From Streptomyces sp. CB02980 (lineage in GTDB: Bacteria; Actinomycetota; Actinomycetes; Streptomycetales; Streptomycetaceae), in the NCBI RefSeq assembly GCF_014451325.2, contig NZ_JACSCH020000002.1, forward strand, positions 711,100-775,099: a stretch of DNA of 64,000 nt. The letters are read 5' to 3'. The notes under the pieces were generated by a model. It did no database searches and was not told the DNA's origin. It saw nothing but the letters and a program-made list of their open reading frames with translations. A program made the position numbers and the translations under genes. This document shows, piece by piece, positions 8,476-18,334 of this stretch; the stretch's first letter is position 1; the number at the start of each line of letters is the position of its first letter.

Positions 8476-8889
8476 ATGGAACTGCTCCCGAAGACGCCGA
8501 CCTCCCAAGGCCCCGCCGAACGCTTCACCGGGGACGTCTGGGTGGACATGCTCGCCGAAGCCGCGCCTTCCTCCCGTCTGACCGCCGGGATCGTGCGATT
8601 CGCGCCCTGCGCCCGTACCGCCTGGCACCGTCACGCGCTCGGCCAGACCCTGTACGTCACCGAAGGCATCGGCCTCGTCCAGACCCGCGACGGTCACACG
8701 ATCGTGCTCCGCCCCGGCGACACCGTCCACACCCCGCCCGGCGAGTGGCACTGGCACGGAGCCACCCCCGACCGCTTCATGACCCACCTGGCCTTGTCGG
8801 AACGAACCGACGAACCCGGCACCGCGGACGTCGAGTGGGGCGAGCACGTCGACGACGAGACCTACCGGAAGGCCGCACAAGCACGATGA
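8476..8889 (+). CDS. cupin-domain protein
   Basis: A 137-residue single-domain cupin. WHRHALGQTLYVTEGIG carries the first metal-binding motif (HxH then E-type position) and PGDTVHTPPGEWHWHGA the second. Proteins of this type include manganese-dependent hydroxynitrile lyase-like enzymes, often encoded with CMD proteins. I prefer ATG 8476 because AGGAGG lies seven bases upstream; an in-frame GTG at 8458 would overlap the CMD stop. The gene overlaps the following esterase by four bases (ATGA). Confidence 0.85.
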   Translation: MELLPKTPTSQGPAERFTGDVWVDMLAEAAPSSRLTAGIVRFAPCARTAWHRHALGQTLYVTEGIGLVQTRDGHTIVLRPGDTVHTPPGEWHWHGATPDRFMTHLALSERTDEPGTADVEWGEHVDDETYRKAAQAR

Positions 8890-9911
8890 ACGCCACCCCG
8901 GCCCCCGACGACGGCTTCGCTCCGCTGACCCTCACCGGTCAGGGATCCTTCGCCGTCGGCGGCACTACCCGCACCACCCCCGGCGCCTTCGACCCGCGCC
9001 GCCCGACCGACCCGGCAGGCCAGACTCTGCACGGCGACCACGCCCGTGTCTTCTACCAGATCCCCGTGGACCCGCGTCCGCTGCCGCTCGTCCTGTGGCA
9101 CGGCTACAAGCAGTGCGGCTCCGGATGGGGATCCACCCCCGACGGCCGCGAAGGCTTCCAGACGATCTTCCTGCGCCGCGGGTTCCCCGTCTACACCCTC
9201 GACCAGCCCCGCCGGGCTTCCGCCGGCCAGACCACCCAGGCCGCGCCGGTCGACACCGCCACCACCGACCAGTGGTTCTACAACCAGTTCCGCTTCGGCC
9301 TGTGGCCCGACCGCTACCCCGGCGGCCAGTTCCCGCCCGGCGACGAGGCACTGGAGCAGTTCTTCCGATCCATGGTCCCCGACACCGGACCCATCGACGC
9401 CGACGTCCTGACCGCCTCCGTCGAGGCGCTGTTCGACCGCATCGGGCCGGGAGTCCTCGTCACGCACTCCCACGCCGGCGGGTTCGGCTGGCTGGCCGCC
9501 ATGCGCAGTCCCGGCATCAGGGGCGTGGTCGCGCTGGAACCCGGCAGCGGCTTCGTCTTCCCCGAAGGCGAGACCCCTGACCCGATGGACTCCTCCGCCG
9601 GCACCATGGCCGCCGTCTCCGTACCACTCGCCGAGTTCGAGCGTCTGACGAAGATCCCCATCGTCGTCTATTACGGCGACAACATCCCCACCGAACCGAC
9701 CGACATCGCCGGCCGCGACAACTGGCGTATCCGTGTCGCCATGGCCCGCCTCTGGGTCGATGCGGTCAACCGGCACGGCGGCGACGCCCGTCTCGTCCTC
9801 CTCCCGGAGGCCGGCATCACGGGCAACAGCCACTTCCTCCACGCGGATCTGAACAACCTGGAGATCGCCGGCCAGATCTCCGCCTTCCTGGTCGAGAAGA
9901 ACCTCGACTGA
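8886..9911 (+). CDS. alpha/beta hydrolase, esterase-like
   Basis: A 341-residue hydrolase without a signal peptide. PLPLVLWHGYKQCGSGW is the strand plus oxyanion region, and the nucleophile elbow reads THSHAGGF with Ser195, a variant of GxSxG. Similar elbows are found in the esterase 713-like group of bacterial alpha/beta hydrolases. The likely acid residue follows IPIVVYYGDN, and the likely catalytic histidine is near GNSHFLHADLN at the C-terminus. Start ATGA overlaps the cupin stop. Substrate unknown; context suggests an ester or lactone. Confidence 0.8.
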   Translation: MNATPAPDDGFAPLTLTGQGSFAVGGTTRTTPGAFDPRRPTDPAGQTLHGDHARVFYQIPVDPRPLPLVLWHGYKQCGSGWGSTPDGREGFQTIFLRRGFPVYTLDQPRRASAGQTTQAAPVDTATTDQWFYNQFRFGLWPDRYPGGQFPPGDEALEQFFRSMVPDTGPIDADVLTASVEALFDRIGPGVLVTHSHAGGFGWLAAMRSPGIRGVVALEPGSGFVFPEGETPDPMDSSAGTMAAVSVPLAEFERLTKIPIVVYYGDNIPTEPTDIAGRDNWRIRVAMARLWVDAVNRHGGDARLVLLPEAGITGNSHFLHADLNNLEIAGQISAFLVEKNLD

Positions 9912-9993
9912 CCAGAGGGCCGGCCCCGCCCCAGCAACACATACGACTCAGACCGCGCCCCACCGCAGGCGCGACATCAACAAGGAGAATCCG

Positions 9994-11019
9994 ATGACTG
10001 CCACGCGACCGAGCGTGACCGCCCCGGGCCCGGTGCTGGACTACCGGGACAACCCGTTCGGCCTGGTCTACGAGTACGCGATCACGGCGAACGAACCGGG
10101 CAAGGTCAACATCCACCCGGTCAGCTACACCCTGCACGGACTGAAGATCGTCGCGAACGTCTACACACCGGCGGACTACGACCCGAACGGCGCGTTCCCG
10201 GCGATCACGGTGGCGCACCCGAACGGCGGAACCAAGGAGCAGGTCGCCGGGCGGTACGCGCAGCGGCTCGCCGAACAGGGATACATCACGATCGCCGCGG
10301 ACGCCTCCTTCCAGGGGCACAGCGAAGGCGAGCCCCGCAACGTGGACAAGCCCTACCACCGCACCGACGACGTCCACGGCATGGCCGACTTCATCGCCGG
10401 CTTCCCCGGCGTCGACACCGAAAGGGTGGGCGCGCTCGGCATCTGCGGGGGCGGCGGATACACCCTGAACGCGGTCAAGTCCGACAAGCGGTTCCGGGCG
10501 GTCGCCACACTCAGCATGTTCAACTCCGGCCTGGTACGCCGCAATGGGCTGCAGGACTCCCAGGTGGACACCATCCAGGACCGGCTGCGGCAGGCGTCCC
10601 AGGCACGCGCCGAAGAAGCCGCAGGCGGCACGGTGCGCTGCGCCGGAGACGCCGACCTGACCGACGAGCAGATCGCGGCCCAGCCGTTCGCCCTGTACCG
10701 GCAGGGCTACGAGTACTGCTGGAAGACCCACGCCTGCCCCGGCTCGACCTTCAAGTACACGATGAGCAGCCTGCTGGACCTGATGGCCTTCGACGCCACC
10801 GACCACCTCGACCTGATCGACGTGCCGCTGCTGATGATCGCCGGAAGCGAGGCCGACACCCGGTACATGAGCGACGACGCGCTCCCGAAGGTCACCGGCA
10901 CCGACGACAAGGAACTCTTCCTCATCGACGGCGCTCAGCACATCGAGACCTACTGGATCGACCGGTACGTCGACTCCGCCGTCGACAAGCTGACCGACTT
11001 CTTCGCCAAGAACCTCTGA
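9994..11019 (+). CDS. alpha/beta hydrolase with cysteine nucleophile (dienelactone hydrolase-like)
   Basis: A 341-residue alpha/beta hydrolase. The nucleophile elbow is GALGICGGGGYTL, so the catalytic position is Cys151, as in dienelactone hydrolases. Other family elements are FPAITVAHPNGGTKEQ (oxyanion region), VPLLMIAGSEADT (acid Asp after the last strand) and DGAQHIETYW (catalytic His). It resembles the YcjY/DLH-like group. A strong RBS (AAGGAGAAT) precedes ATG 9994. It is the second hydrolase in the run and may act on a lactone or a related intermediate made with the CMD and cupin proteins. Confidence 0.82.
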   Translation: MTATRPSVTAPGPVLDYRDNPFGLVYEYAITANEPGKVNIHPVSYTLHGLKIVANVYTPADYDPNGAFPAITVAHPNGGTKEQVAGRYAQRLAEQGYITIAADASFQGHSEGEPRNVDKPYHRTDDVHGMADFIAGFPGVDTERVGALGICGGGGYTLNAVKSDKRFRAVATLSMFNSGLVRRNGLQDSQVDTIQDRLRQASQARAEEAAGGTVRCAGDADLTDEQIAAQPFALYRQGYEYCWKTHACPGSTFKYTMSSLLDLMAFDATDHLDLIDVPLLMIAGSEADTRYMSDDALPKVTGTDDKELFLIDGAQHIETYWIDRYVDSAVDKLTDFFAKNL

Positions 11020-11039
11020 ACACCCCGTAAGGCACTCCC

Positions 11040-11804
11040 ATGTCCTCACCCACCGGCACCCCCCTCACCGACGTCCTCATGGTCGGCGCCACCGGCAGCA
11101 TCGGCCGCCACGCCGTCACCTGGGCCCAGCGCCTGGGCCTGAGCCCGCGCGCCCTCGTGCGTGACCTGCGGCGTGGCGAGTCCCTGCTACCCGGCGTCGA
11201 GCTGGTCCAGGGCGACCTCGAAGACACCGCCTCCCTGAAGGCCGCCGTGCGCGGTGCGCAGGCGGTGGTCCTCACCCACGGCTCCGGCGGCGACCCCGAG
11301 ACACGGCGCCGCGTCGACTACGGCGGCGTCCGCAACCTCCTTGCCGCCCTGGACGGTGAACGCCCGCGCATCTCCCTGATGACGTCCATCTACTCCACCC
11401 GCGACGACATCCCCGGCAACTCCCCGTGGAAGCGCCGCTCCGAACGCCTCGTACGCGCCAGCGGGCTGCCCTACACGATCGTGCGCCCCGGCTGGTTCGA
11501 TCACGCCACCGAGACCCAACGCCACCTCGTCCTGGACCAGGGCGGCACCGCGGACGGCGGGGTGGCCCGCACCCAGATCGCGGAAACACTCATCCGCGCC
11601 CTGCTGGAGGACACCGCGCTGTCCAAGACCTTCGAACTCACCGCAGTCGAAGGGCCTGAGCAGACGGACTGGAGCACGCTGTTCGCTCCCCTCAAGCCGG
11701 ACGACGCCGGATCCGTGGACGGCGTGCTCGACCCGCACACCCTGCCCCTCGACGCGGAACCCGCCGACATCCGCGCCGACCTCGTAGCCGCGCGAGCCGC
11801 ATGA
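11040..11804 (+). CDS. NAD(P)-binding protein, NmrA/atypical SDR type
   Basis: A 254-residue Rossmann protein. VLMVGATGSIGRHAV near residue 13 is the GxxGxxG nucleotide loop; VELVQGDLEDTASL and the following GAQAVVLTHGSG are typical of the NmrA-like and atypical short-chain dehydrogenase groups. There is no YxxxK pair in the usual place, although GLPYTIVRPGWF is conserved, so it may be a reductase or a redox sensor. It starts 20 bases after the DLH-like hydrolase and ends the five-gene run. Confidence 0.82.
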   Translation: MSSPTGTPLTDVLMVGATGSIGRHAVTWAQRLGLSPRALVRDLRRGESLLPGVELVQGDLEDTASLKAAVRGAQAVVLTHGSGGDPETRRRVDYGGVRNLLAALDGERPRISLMTSIYSTRDDIPGNSPWKRRSERLVRASGLPYTIVRPGWFDHATETQRHLVLDQGGTADGGVARTQIAETLIRALLEDTALSKTFELTAVEGPEQTDWSTLFAPLKPDDAGSVDGVLDPHTLPLDAEPADIRADLVAARAA

Positions 11805-11826
11805 CCCGACGGCCGCCGCCACCGTT

Positions 11827-11848
11827 GGGGTGCCCTGTCACACCACGG
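11827..11848 (+). promoter_or_regulatory. operator-like site D
   Basis: GGGGTGCCCTGTCACACC lies between the NmrA-like gene and the aldo/keto reductase. Its first 16 bases are identical to site C read in reverse; the second half (CACGG) diverges from CCTGG of sites A-C. It is about 130 bases upstream of the aldo/keto reductase start. Confidence 0.5.
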
Positions 11849-11977
11849 CTGGCCATTGCCCGGAAGATCGCGGTCTGCCACCACAAGCGTTCTTGCCCCA
11901 TCGTCGATACAGGCAGGTGACCGCGAACCATGACACACCCTGTCTCCCCTGAAGTACCGAACGAAGAAAGAGCTCCC

Positions 11978-12829
11978 ATGCAGCACGTCACCCTGAACAA
12001 CGGCGTCGAGATGCCCATCCTCGGCTTCGGCGTCTACCAGATCCCGCCGGAGGACACCGAGCGGGCCGTCACCGAGGCCCTGGCTGCCGGGTACCGCCTC
12101 CTGGACACCGCCGCCGCTTACGGCAACGAGGAGGCCGTGGGCCGCGCGATCAAGAACAGCGGCATCCCCCGCGAGGACCTGTTCGTCACCACCAAGCTCT
12201 GGGTCCAGGACGCCCCGGCCGAACAGAACACCCGGCGCGCGTTCGACACCTCCCTGGCCAAGCTGGGCCTGGATCACGTCGACCTGTACCTGATGCACCA
12301 GCCCTTCGGCGACGTCTACGGCCAGTGGCGCGCCATGGAGGCCCTCAACCGCGAGGGCCTCGCGAAGGCGATCGGCGTCGCCAACTTCTACCCGGACCGC
12401 CTGCTCGACCTGATCATCAACAACGAGATCACCCCGCAGGTCAACCAGATCGAGACCCACCCCTTCTTCCAGCGCGCCGACTACCAGGACCTCATGCGCG
12501 AGCACGGCGTGCAGATCCAGTCCTGGGGCGGCTTCGCCGAAGGCAAGAACGACCTGTTCACCAACCCGCTCCTCGCCGGCATCGGCGCCGAGTACGGCAA
12601 GTCCGTCGCCCAGGTCGTCCTGCGCTGGCTCACCCAGCGCGGCGCCGTCGCCATCCCCAAGTCCGTCCGCGCAGAGCGCATGGCCGAGAACTTCGACGTC
12701 TTCGACTTCGAACTCACCGACGAGCAGATGGCCGCCATCGCCACCCTCGACACCGGCTCCTCGCTCTTCTTCGACCACCACGACCCCGCCATGGTCGACT
12801 GGCTCGCCAAGCGCCGCCTGGAGAACTGA
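11978..12829 (+). CDS. aldo/keto reductase
   Basis: A 283-residue AKR of the 2,5-diketo-gluconate reductase-like group. The catalytic tetrad is visible: Asp43 and Tyr48 in [12 protein letters not shown], Lys73 in FVTTKLWV, and His107 in [28 protein letters not shown] is the NADPH-binding end. [18 protein letters not shown] is the usual family start, and GAAAGAG lies before ATG 11978; an in-frame ATG at 11930 adds 16 residues with a poor binding site. It probably reduces aldehydes or ketones with NADPH and belongs to the regulon marked by sites A-D. Confidence 0.9.
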   Translation: MQHVTLNNGVEMPILGFGVYQIPPEDTERAVTEALAAGYRLLDTAAAYGNEEAVGRAIKNSGIPREDLFVTTKLWVQDAPAEQNTRRAFDTSLAKLGLDHVDLYLMHQPFGDVYGQWRAMEALNREGLAKAIGVANFYPDRLLDLIINNEITPQVNQIETHPFFQRADYQDLMREHGVQIQSWGGFAEGKNDLFTNPLLAGIGAEYGKSVAQVVLRWLTQRGAVAIPKSVRAERMAENFDVFDFELTDEQMAAIATLDTGSSLFFDHHDPAMVDWLAKRRLEN

Positions 12830-13050
12830 ACGAGGCCGTCAGGCACCCCAGACCACTCGCGCGTGCGCACGTGATGGGCCGAGGCCCATGCGTTGGGAGA
12901 GCGTGACGACCTCGCTGCGGGCGATCCGCCGGGACCTGCGTCCCATGAGAGGGGTCACTGCCCCGCTACTCGCAGCGGCAAGCGGCACCGTGGCTACGCA
13001 AGGCTTCAGACTGACTGGGAGTGCGTCATGGCAGGTCAGACCCACCCAGG

Positions 13051-14238
13051 TCAAGCGTCGGGGGCTGCTCGGCGGGTGGCCAGGTACAAGTCGGGGTTGT
13101 CCTCCAGCAGCTTCAGCCACCTCAGGTCCATCCCCGGTTTCTCAACGGGCTCCCTTAGCTCAGAGAGGAGATCACGCCCGTCAAGGACGGCGGCCACGGA
13201 CTGATTGCCGGTCCGTTGCAGCGGGACTTCGACGTCGCCCGCTCGCACGAAGTACGGGTAGCCACGGTTCACGTCGTTGGCTACCTGCCGTGTGCGCTCA
13301 ACCCACTGCTCACCCAGGAGGTCAACACCGTCGCCGATCCCGCTGTACCCGATGACCTTCCCGTTCTCGATCAACAGGTGGCGAACCTCCCGCCATCCGC
13401 CGGGCGGATTCCGGTCCTTGGCCTGCCGAACGAGACCGGTCTTCCGGTCCCTCACCGCCTTGTCCCATGCCGGCCACTGAGCCGATCGCTGGTCAGAGTT
13501 GCGGCAGACGATGTCAAGCAGGAAGACCTCGTAGTTGTCCAGGCCCATCGGCCGGTACACCAGATGGGCGTGAGGGGACTCCAGCCGCGGGTCCGTGACA
13601 GGGACCTCAACCGCTGACTCCAGCTCGGCGGACTCCGCGAACGCCCACCGCACGATCGGTGGATTCTCAGCGATCAATTGAGGGTCAAGGGACTGGAAGA
13701 ACCGCACCGCGTCGAACAACGTGACCACGACCGGACGACCTTGGACCTCCTTCCGGTAGGCGTCCTGCGCCTCGCCACGGGCCCGCTTCTGCTTCTCCGT
13801 GGCCTCCGGATCAATGTTCACGTAGTCGGCTGGCATATCCACGTACTGGGCCCAGTCGTAAACCACACGCATGCGCGTGGGTGCCATGTGCATTGGCACA
13901 CCGAAATGGGCACCCGGTACCAGCAAGCCTTCGAAGAGCGCCGGCGAGTGCTCCTCGCAGTTGCGGATCAACTCGAGCCCCATAACGACTTTGCCCAGGG
14001 GGTCACGGGCACGGTGTCGCCGGTAGTCGTCTCCGAAAGCATGGAGGAAGACAGCCTCGTCGAGGATGTTGACCGCAGAGGCGACCCTGCGAACCTCCAG
14101 AGCCGCAGCCTCTGGGTCCTCCATGGTCGCGTACCAGTACGCCTCAATTGCGCGGCGGACCTCCCGCATGTAGCGAAGCCCTTTGGCCAGGTAGGCGACG
14201 GATAGAGAGAACTGTGCTCGTGCCACGGACCAGAGCAT
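13051..14238 (-). CDS. hypothetical protein, about 395 residues
   Basis: I do not recognise this protein. It is soluble and has no signal peptide. The N-terminal 90 residues look helical (VARAQFSLSVAYLAKGLRYMREVRRAIEAY cut short here in meaning: a helical start followed by a second helix). The middle has VVYDWAQYVDMPADYVNIDPEA and a charged, helical stretch; the C-terminal part is mixed alpha/beta. The start at ATG 14238 follows a GCGAGGG stretch; the frame remains open further upstream to 14322. It lies alone between the redox region and the Tn3 element, facing left, so no partner is evident. Confidence 0.6.
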   Translation of the reverse strand: MLWSVARAQFSLSVAYLAKGLRYMREVRRAIEAYWYATMEDPEAAALEVRRVASAVNILDEAVFLHAFGDDYRRHRARDPLGKVVMGLELIRNCEEHSPALFEGLLVPGAHFGVPMHMAPTRMRVVYDWAQYVDMPADYVNIDPEATEKQKRARGEAQDAYRKEVQGRPVVVTLFDAVRFFQSLDPQLIAENPPIVRWAFAESAELESAVEVPVTDPRLESPHAHLVYRPMGLDNYEVFLLDIVCRNSDQRSAQWPAWDKAVRDRKTGLVRQAKDRNPPGGWREVRHLLIENGKVIGYSGIGDGVDLLGEQWVERTRQVANDVNRGYPYFVRAGDVEVPLQRTGNQSVAAVLDGRDLLSELREPVEKPGMDLRWLKLLEDNPDLYLATRRAAPDA

Positions 14239-14467
14239 CCCAGCCCTCGCTCCGTGAACACCAGTGCCTTTCGCCGGACGCGCTGATGTCGACCCGTTCG
14301 CACGGCCCGGCACTCCGGTCACCGGTTCAGGCCCCGCATCCGTCGTCTACACGCTCCAAGCCCGGCCTTGTCAGCTGCAAGATGCGACCGGATCAAGACG
14401 TTCCCGGGCGGACCGCGTTCGCGGCCCCATCCAGGAGCAAGGTGCTGTGCCTTCGCGTCAATGCCCC

Positions 14468-14501
14468 GAGACCAAGATCCTAAAAATGTGGGTAAGGGCT
14501 G
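14468..14501 (+). repeat. left terminal inverted repeat of the Tn3 element
   Basis: Starts GAGACCAAGATC and ends GGGCTG when read inward. It differs from the right copy at three of 34 positions. Confidence 0.85.
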
Positions 14502-14750
14502 TCTATGCTGCTCAGGGACATGATCATCCAGGCAGGAGCGAGCTCGGGGACAGTCCTCCCAGGACGGCGACACCAAAGTTGACGTGCCGGTGGAGGCATG
14601 GCTCGTACCTCGAACGAGATCTGCAGGGACCCAGCGTTTCGAAGTCGGGCGCCGGCTTCCACAGGAAGTGAGCGGGGCCCGACCTTGTTGCGAATCTGCC
14701 CAACGCTCTCCGACGGCCCGGCGAAGGATACCCCGGCACCAACCACAGCG

Positions 14751-14786
14751 AAGGCCCCGGCCGCCGGGGACGGCGGCCGGGGCCTT
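14751..14786. terminator. hairpin terminator inside the Tn3 element
   Basis: Perfect 15-base arms (14751-14765 and 14772-14786) with a six-base loop, just downstream of the small minus-strand gene at 14802. Confidence 0.75.
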
Positions 14787-14801
14787 GACGTCAGTGGAGC
14801 A

Positions 14802-14981
14802 TTAGTCAGCGTCGTCGCCGATGTCCACGCCCACTTCTTTGATCTTCCCGCTGGTGCTGAGGACCGCATACACATTGCGGTCTCCCTTGGCCCCGACGTT
14901 GCGCGCGTGCTGGATGGCGTCCTCAAGCTCGTCGAGAGTCATATCCTTCTCGGCGCCGCTGAACTTGATCCTGGATGGCAT
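14802..14981 (-). CDS. small passenger protein of the Tn3 element, hypothetical
   Basis: A 59-residue protein starting at ATG 14981 (MPSRIKFSGAEKDMTLDELE); GCAGGATG lies upstream. It is short and acidic, with one helix (DELEDAIQHARNVGA) followed by two strands (NVYAVLSTSGKIKEVGVDI). It ends before a strong hairpin. The family is unknown to me. It lies between the left inverted repeat and the transposase, so it is carried by the transposon. A role in regulation or as an antitoxin-like protein is possible but not supported by any motif. Confidence 0.6.
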   Translation of the reverse strand: MPSRIKFSGAEKDMTLDELEDAIQHARNVGAKGDRNVYAVLSTSGKIKEVGVDIGDDAD

Positions 14982-15081
14982 GCGCACATCCTGCCGCGCG
15001 CGGCGGAGGTCGGCAGGGGATTTCACGAACCTGGCCAGCAGTCTTGCGCGACCACCATGTTCAACCTGTTCGCTGCCGCCG

Positions 15082-18000
15082 TCAGCAACCGCCGGGGTGG
15101 TCTAGTCCGTCGGCGACGGCTTCGCTCAGAGCGGGTTCTGGGTCCGGCTCGCGGATCGCAATGCCCTCGGCGCGCAGCTCGAAGTGGAATCGGCCGCGCA
15201 TGTTGATGTGGTCGAAGCGCAGCAGGTCGAGCTGACGCGCCTCACTCTCCGAGATGTCCCTGCCCTGGGCGCGCATCTTCTCGACGATCTTGTGGATCCA
15301 GATCGCGTTGAAGAGCGCCACCGCGTTGAGCACGAGACCGAGCGGGCCGAGGTTGTTCTCCATGCCTGGCTGGTACTCGGGGTAGGGTCCGTCGATTCCG
15401 TGACAGATGCGCTTGGCGAGTTTGTGACGTGCCTGGTGAAGGCGGCTTTGAGCTTCGATGCCGCGACGGTATTCGGGGCTGTCGTAGAGGTTGAGCAGAT
15501 GGCGGGTCTTCCAGATGCGTCCGACGGCGGCGAGGGCCGCCCCCATAGGATTGGGCTTGCCGCGGTGGGTGAGGATCCTCAGGGCGTCGTCCGGGCTGAC
15601 AGCGCCGTGGTGGATCGAGGCGATCAGATGCAGGATGTCGTCCCAGTACTCAGAGATGAGGTCGACGTCGATGCTCCGCCTGGTCGCATCCCGCAGATGG
15701 GGGTAGGCCGTCGAATCGATGCGCCACAGCCGGTGGTCATTGATCTGGTCGGTGGTGGGCTGGTAGGCGTAGCCGCAGAGGGTCAGCAGTCCGAAGACGA
15801 TGTCTTCGTGGGTTCCCGCCTCCGCGACGATCGCCAGGTGCGGGGTTTCGGACCTGCGTGGGGGGCGGTGCGCGGCCAGTACGCTCAGTGCCTCCAGTGC
15901 GGCGCTGGCTCTGCCGCTGACCATCCGCCCGGAGAGTTGCATGGCCTGCTCGGTGAGCACGGTCATCCAGCTGATCTCCGTGCTGCCCTGTGGTGCGATT
16001 CTCAGGTGTGGCTGCGGATTGGAGATGGTGAAGCGGACGCCGTCGACAGAGGCCAGCCGCTGCCCATTGAGCCTGGTGAGGGGGATCCTGTTCCCCGCGT
16101 CCACCATGAGCTTGTTGCAGGCTTCGATCGTCTCGGGCCTGAAGCCGTGGCTGATGCGCTCCAGACGTTCGGGCGTCAGTGCCTCCTTGCCCTGGTCGCT
16201 GGCGACGGCGGCGAGACCGACGTTGCATCCGTGTCCGACCATCACGGCGGCAACGGACGAGTCGAGCTCTGTGTACGCGAAGGGCTCACCCGTTGCTGTG
16301 GTGAACGCGGACGTTCCACCGGTGTGATTCAGGATGTACAAGACGACTTCGGGCAGTTCCACAGTGGGAAGCATCTCGTCCACCTTGCGGCTCAGCTCTG
16401 ACGCGCGGGGCGCGGCGACCTTGGCCAACACCAACCGACCATCGGCTGGACCACTTGGGCGCCGTCGGGTACACGTGAATCGACCCTGCCGAAGACGGCG
16501 TGCAGTTCCTCGCGCGCCCTGGCGAGGTATGTGTCGGCGTCTTCGGGCAGGCCGAGGCCGGCGAGCAGCGAAAGGCGTTCGCGGGCCCAGGTCTCACGGG
16601 GCAGCAGAGCGGCCTTCGGGTTTGCCCAGCGTGAGCTGCCCTCGACGTAGACGTCCCGCGCGCAAAGGCGCTGATGGAAGGTCTCCACCACGCACATGGC
16701 GTACGCCTGCAGATCGACACTGCCGGGCTCTGGCCCCTGTGTCCCCAGCACCAGGCGTTGCCAGGAGCCTTTCAGCAGTTCGGTGTCGATGTCGCCGTCC
16801 CTCGCGTGGTCGGCTTCCATGAGCCGGGGCAGGTCGTAGAGCGCGGTGAGCGCTCGCCGCCCTGATGGGTTCGCTCCAAAAAGCCTCCTGCTGACGAGGA
16901 GGGGCACGAGTTTGCGTAGTACCGGGTACTGCTCCAGCGCCTTGGTGCGGCGGGCTTCGTCGACGTCGGAGTCACGTGCCGGCACATACGTGAGAAGGCG
17001 CTTGGCCGCCTCGGCGAGGGCCTGTCGGTCAGCGTACGTCTCCAGCAGCGCTCGGGTGGATGCGGTATCGGTGTGGGGGTCGCTGATCTCCCCGGTTTCG
17101 GTGTCGACCTGCTCAGCCACCGACTTCAGCACAGCGAGAATTGCATCGGCCACCAGAGCGCCGCTGGCCGCGAACTCCGGAAAGGCCCGCAGGAGCTCCT
17201 TCTCCGCCCACCTCTTGGGCTTGTTGATGAACCTGCCGGTGATCAGCCTGTCCAAGATGTCGATCGCATCGTCCAGGGCGCTCTTCTCCAGGCGCTTGAT
17301 CGCCGCCAGGGCCGCTGCATGCTTGGTGGAGTGCTCCCTGACACGTAGCACTCTCGCGGTCATCGCACGGTCGGCTAGGGCCGCCAGCCAGCGCTCTGGG
17401 ATATCGGAGACATCGACGTCGGCGAACCCGAGACTGGCGATGTCCTCCGCCCGCTTCAGCGCCCTCTCCAGGCTCGGCACGGTGTCGCCGTCGATACGGC
17501 CACGCAACGAGCTCAGTGGGCTGGGCCGGCCTTCGAGCGCCTCCATTAGCTGGTCGATGACACGGATCTGTGCGGGTGTGACCCTGCGGTAGAGCTTGGC
17601 GATGACGTGCTCTTCGGCCGAGTTGCGGTGCTTCCCAACGAGAGCGTCCAAGGTGGACAGCGCGGGAAGCATGATGCGCTGCTCGAGGAGCCAGCCCAGC
17701 ATCTTGGCTCTCAACGCCTTCGGGCCGACCGGCGCGTTCTCCAGCCAGTGCTCGATCTGCTCTTCGAGGCGATGCCTGCCTTCGGCGAACGAGGTCCAGC
17801 CGTCTTCGCGCTCGATCTCCCTCGCGTGCGCTCGAACTGTGTCACCGTGCTCCCCGTAGCGCTGAATTGCGACCGACGGATCTGCCATGCCGAGTTGCCC
17901 GCCGACGTGCTCCACCAGATCCTTCGGAATCCGGCTCATGTCGGTCTGGAACCGACCCAGGAAGCGGGGAACGACGATCTGCACGGCATAGCCGAGCTGT

Positions 18001-18152
18001 GTGTGCGTTCCCCGCTTCTTCCGAACCCTTTGAAGATCCCCTTCGCTCAGGTGCAGCCGCGGCCAGTCGGACTCCGGGATCCCGTCGACGAACGTCGGGT
18101 AGCCAGCCTGCCGTTCGTGCTCTTCCTCGGTCGATTCCACTGCCTCTCCCAT
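15082..18152 (-). pseudogene. tnpA: Tn3-family transposase, frameshifted
   Basis: Two overlapping frames together make a Tn3-type transposase of about 1000 residues. The N-terminal frame (to 16392) has the family's DUF4158-like start (SEGDLQRVRKKRGTHTQLGYA) and helical middle; the C-terminal frame (15082-16434) has the catalytic domain. The junction near 16435-16460 needs a one-base shift: the sequence would read DGRLVLAKVA in the second frame. Catalytic Asp is in SVDGVRF and Glu in ENNLGPLGL, but the usual second-Asp motif (DTG) reads EAG here. I chose ATG 18152 as start; the frame is open to 18218. Probably inactive. Confidence 0.82.
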
Positions 18153-18225
18153 GACGATCGGATGACCTGTGAGGGCAGATTCAGGGCGCCGATCACTCGG
18201 GGTCAAACTGCCCGCCACGCGGTAG

Positions 18226-18259
18226 CAGCCCTAACCCACATTTTTGCGATCTTGGTCTC
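18226..18259 (-). repeat. right terminal inverted repeat of the Tn3 element
   Basis: Reverse complement matches the left repeat at 31 of 34 positions. It lies just before the transposase start. Confidence 0.85.
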
Positions 18260-18334
18260 CCGGCCACTCGGTGGCCAGCTGTTTGGGTGGGTCACACGAG
18301 GTTCAGACGGTTTGGTCCCCTAGCGTCCCCGCTC

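Larger units (their letters stand above)
14468..18259 (-). mobile_element. Tn3-family transposon with decayed transposase
   Basis: A 3.8-kb element bounded by 34-base terminal inverted repeats at 14468-14501 and 18226-18259, matching at 31 of 34 positions. Inside are a frameshifted Tn3-type transposase and one tiny gene; no resolvase was found. The five bases outside each end (GCCCC and CCGGC) are not the same, so no target duplication is visible. This suggests an old insertion or rearranged flanks. The element is probably immobile on its own. Confidence 0.8.

Noticed and set aside
12830..13050. Possible small genes between the aldo/keto reductase and the hypothetical gene
   Set aside because: Short frames without RBS or recognisable composition; only a seven-base-arm hairpin near 12873 was seen.
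14463..18264. Target-site duplication of the Tn3 element
   Set aside because: The five bases on each side differ (GCCCC and CCGGC).
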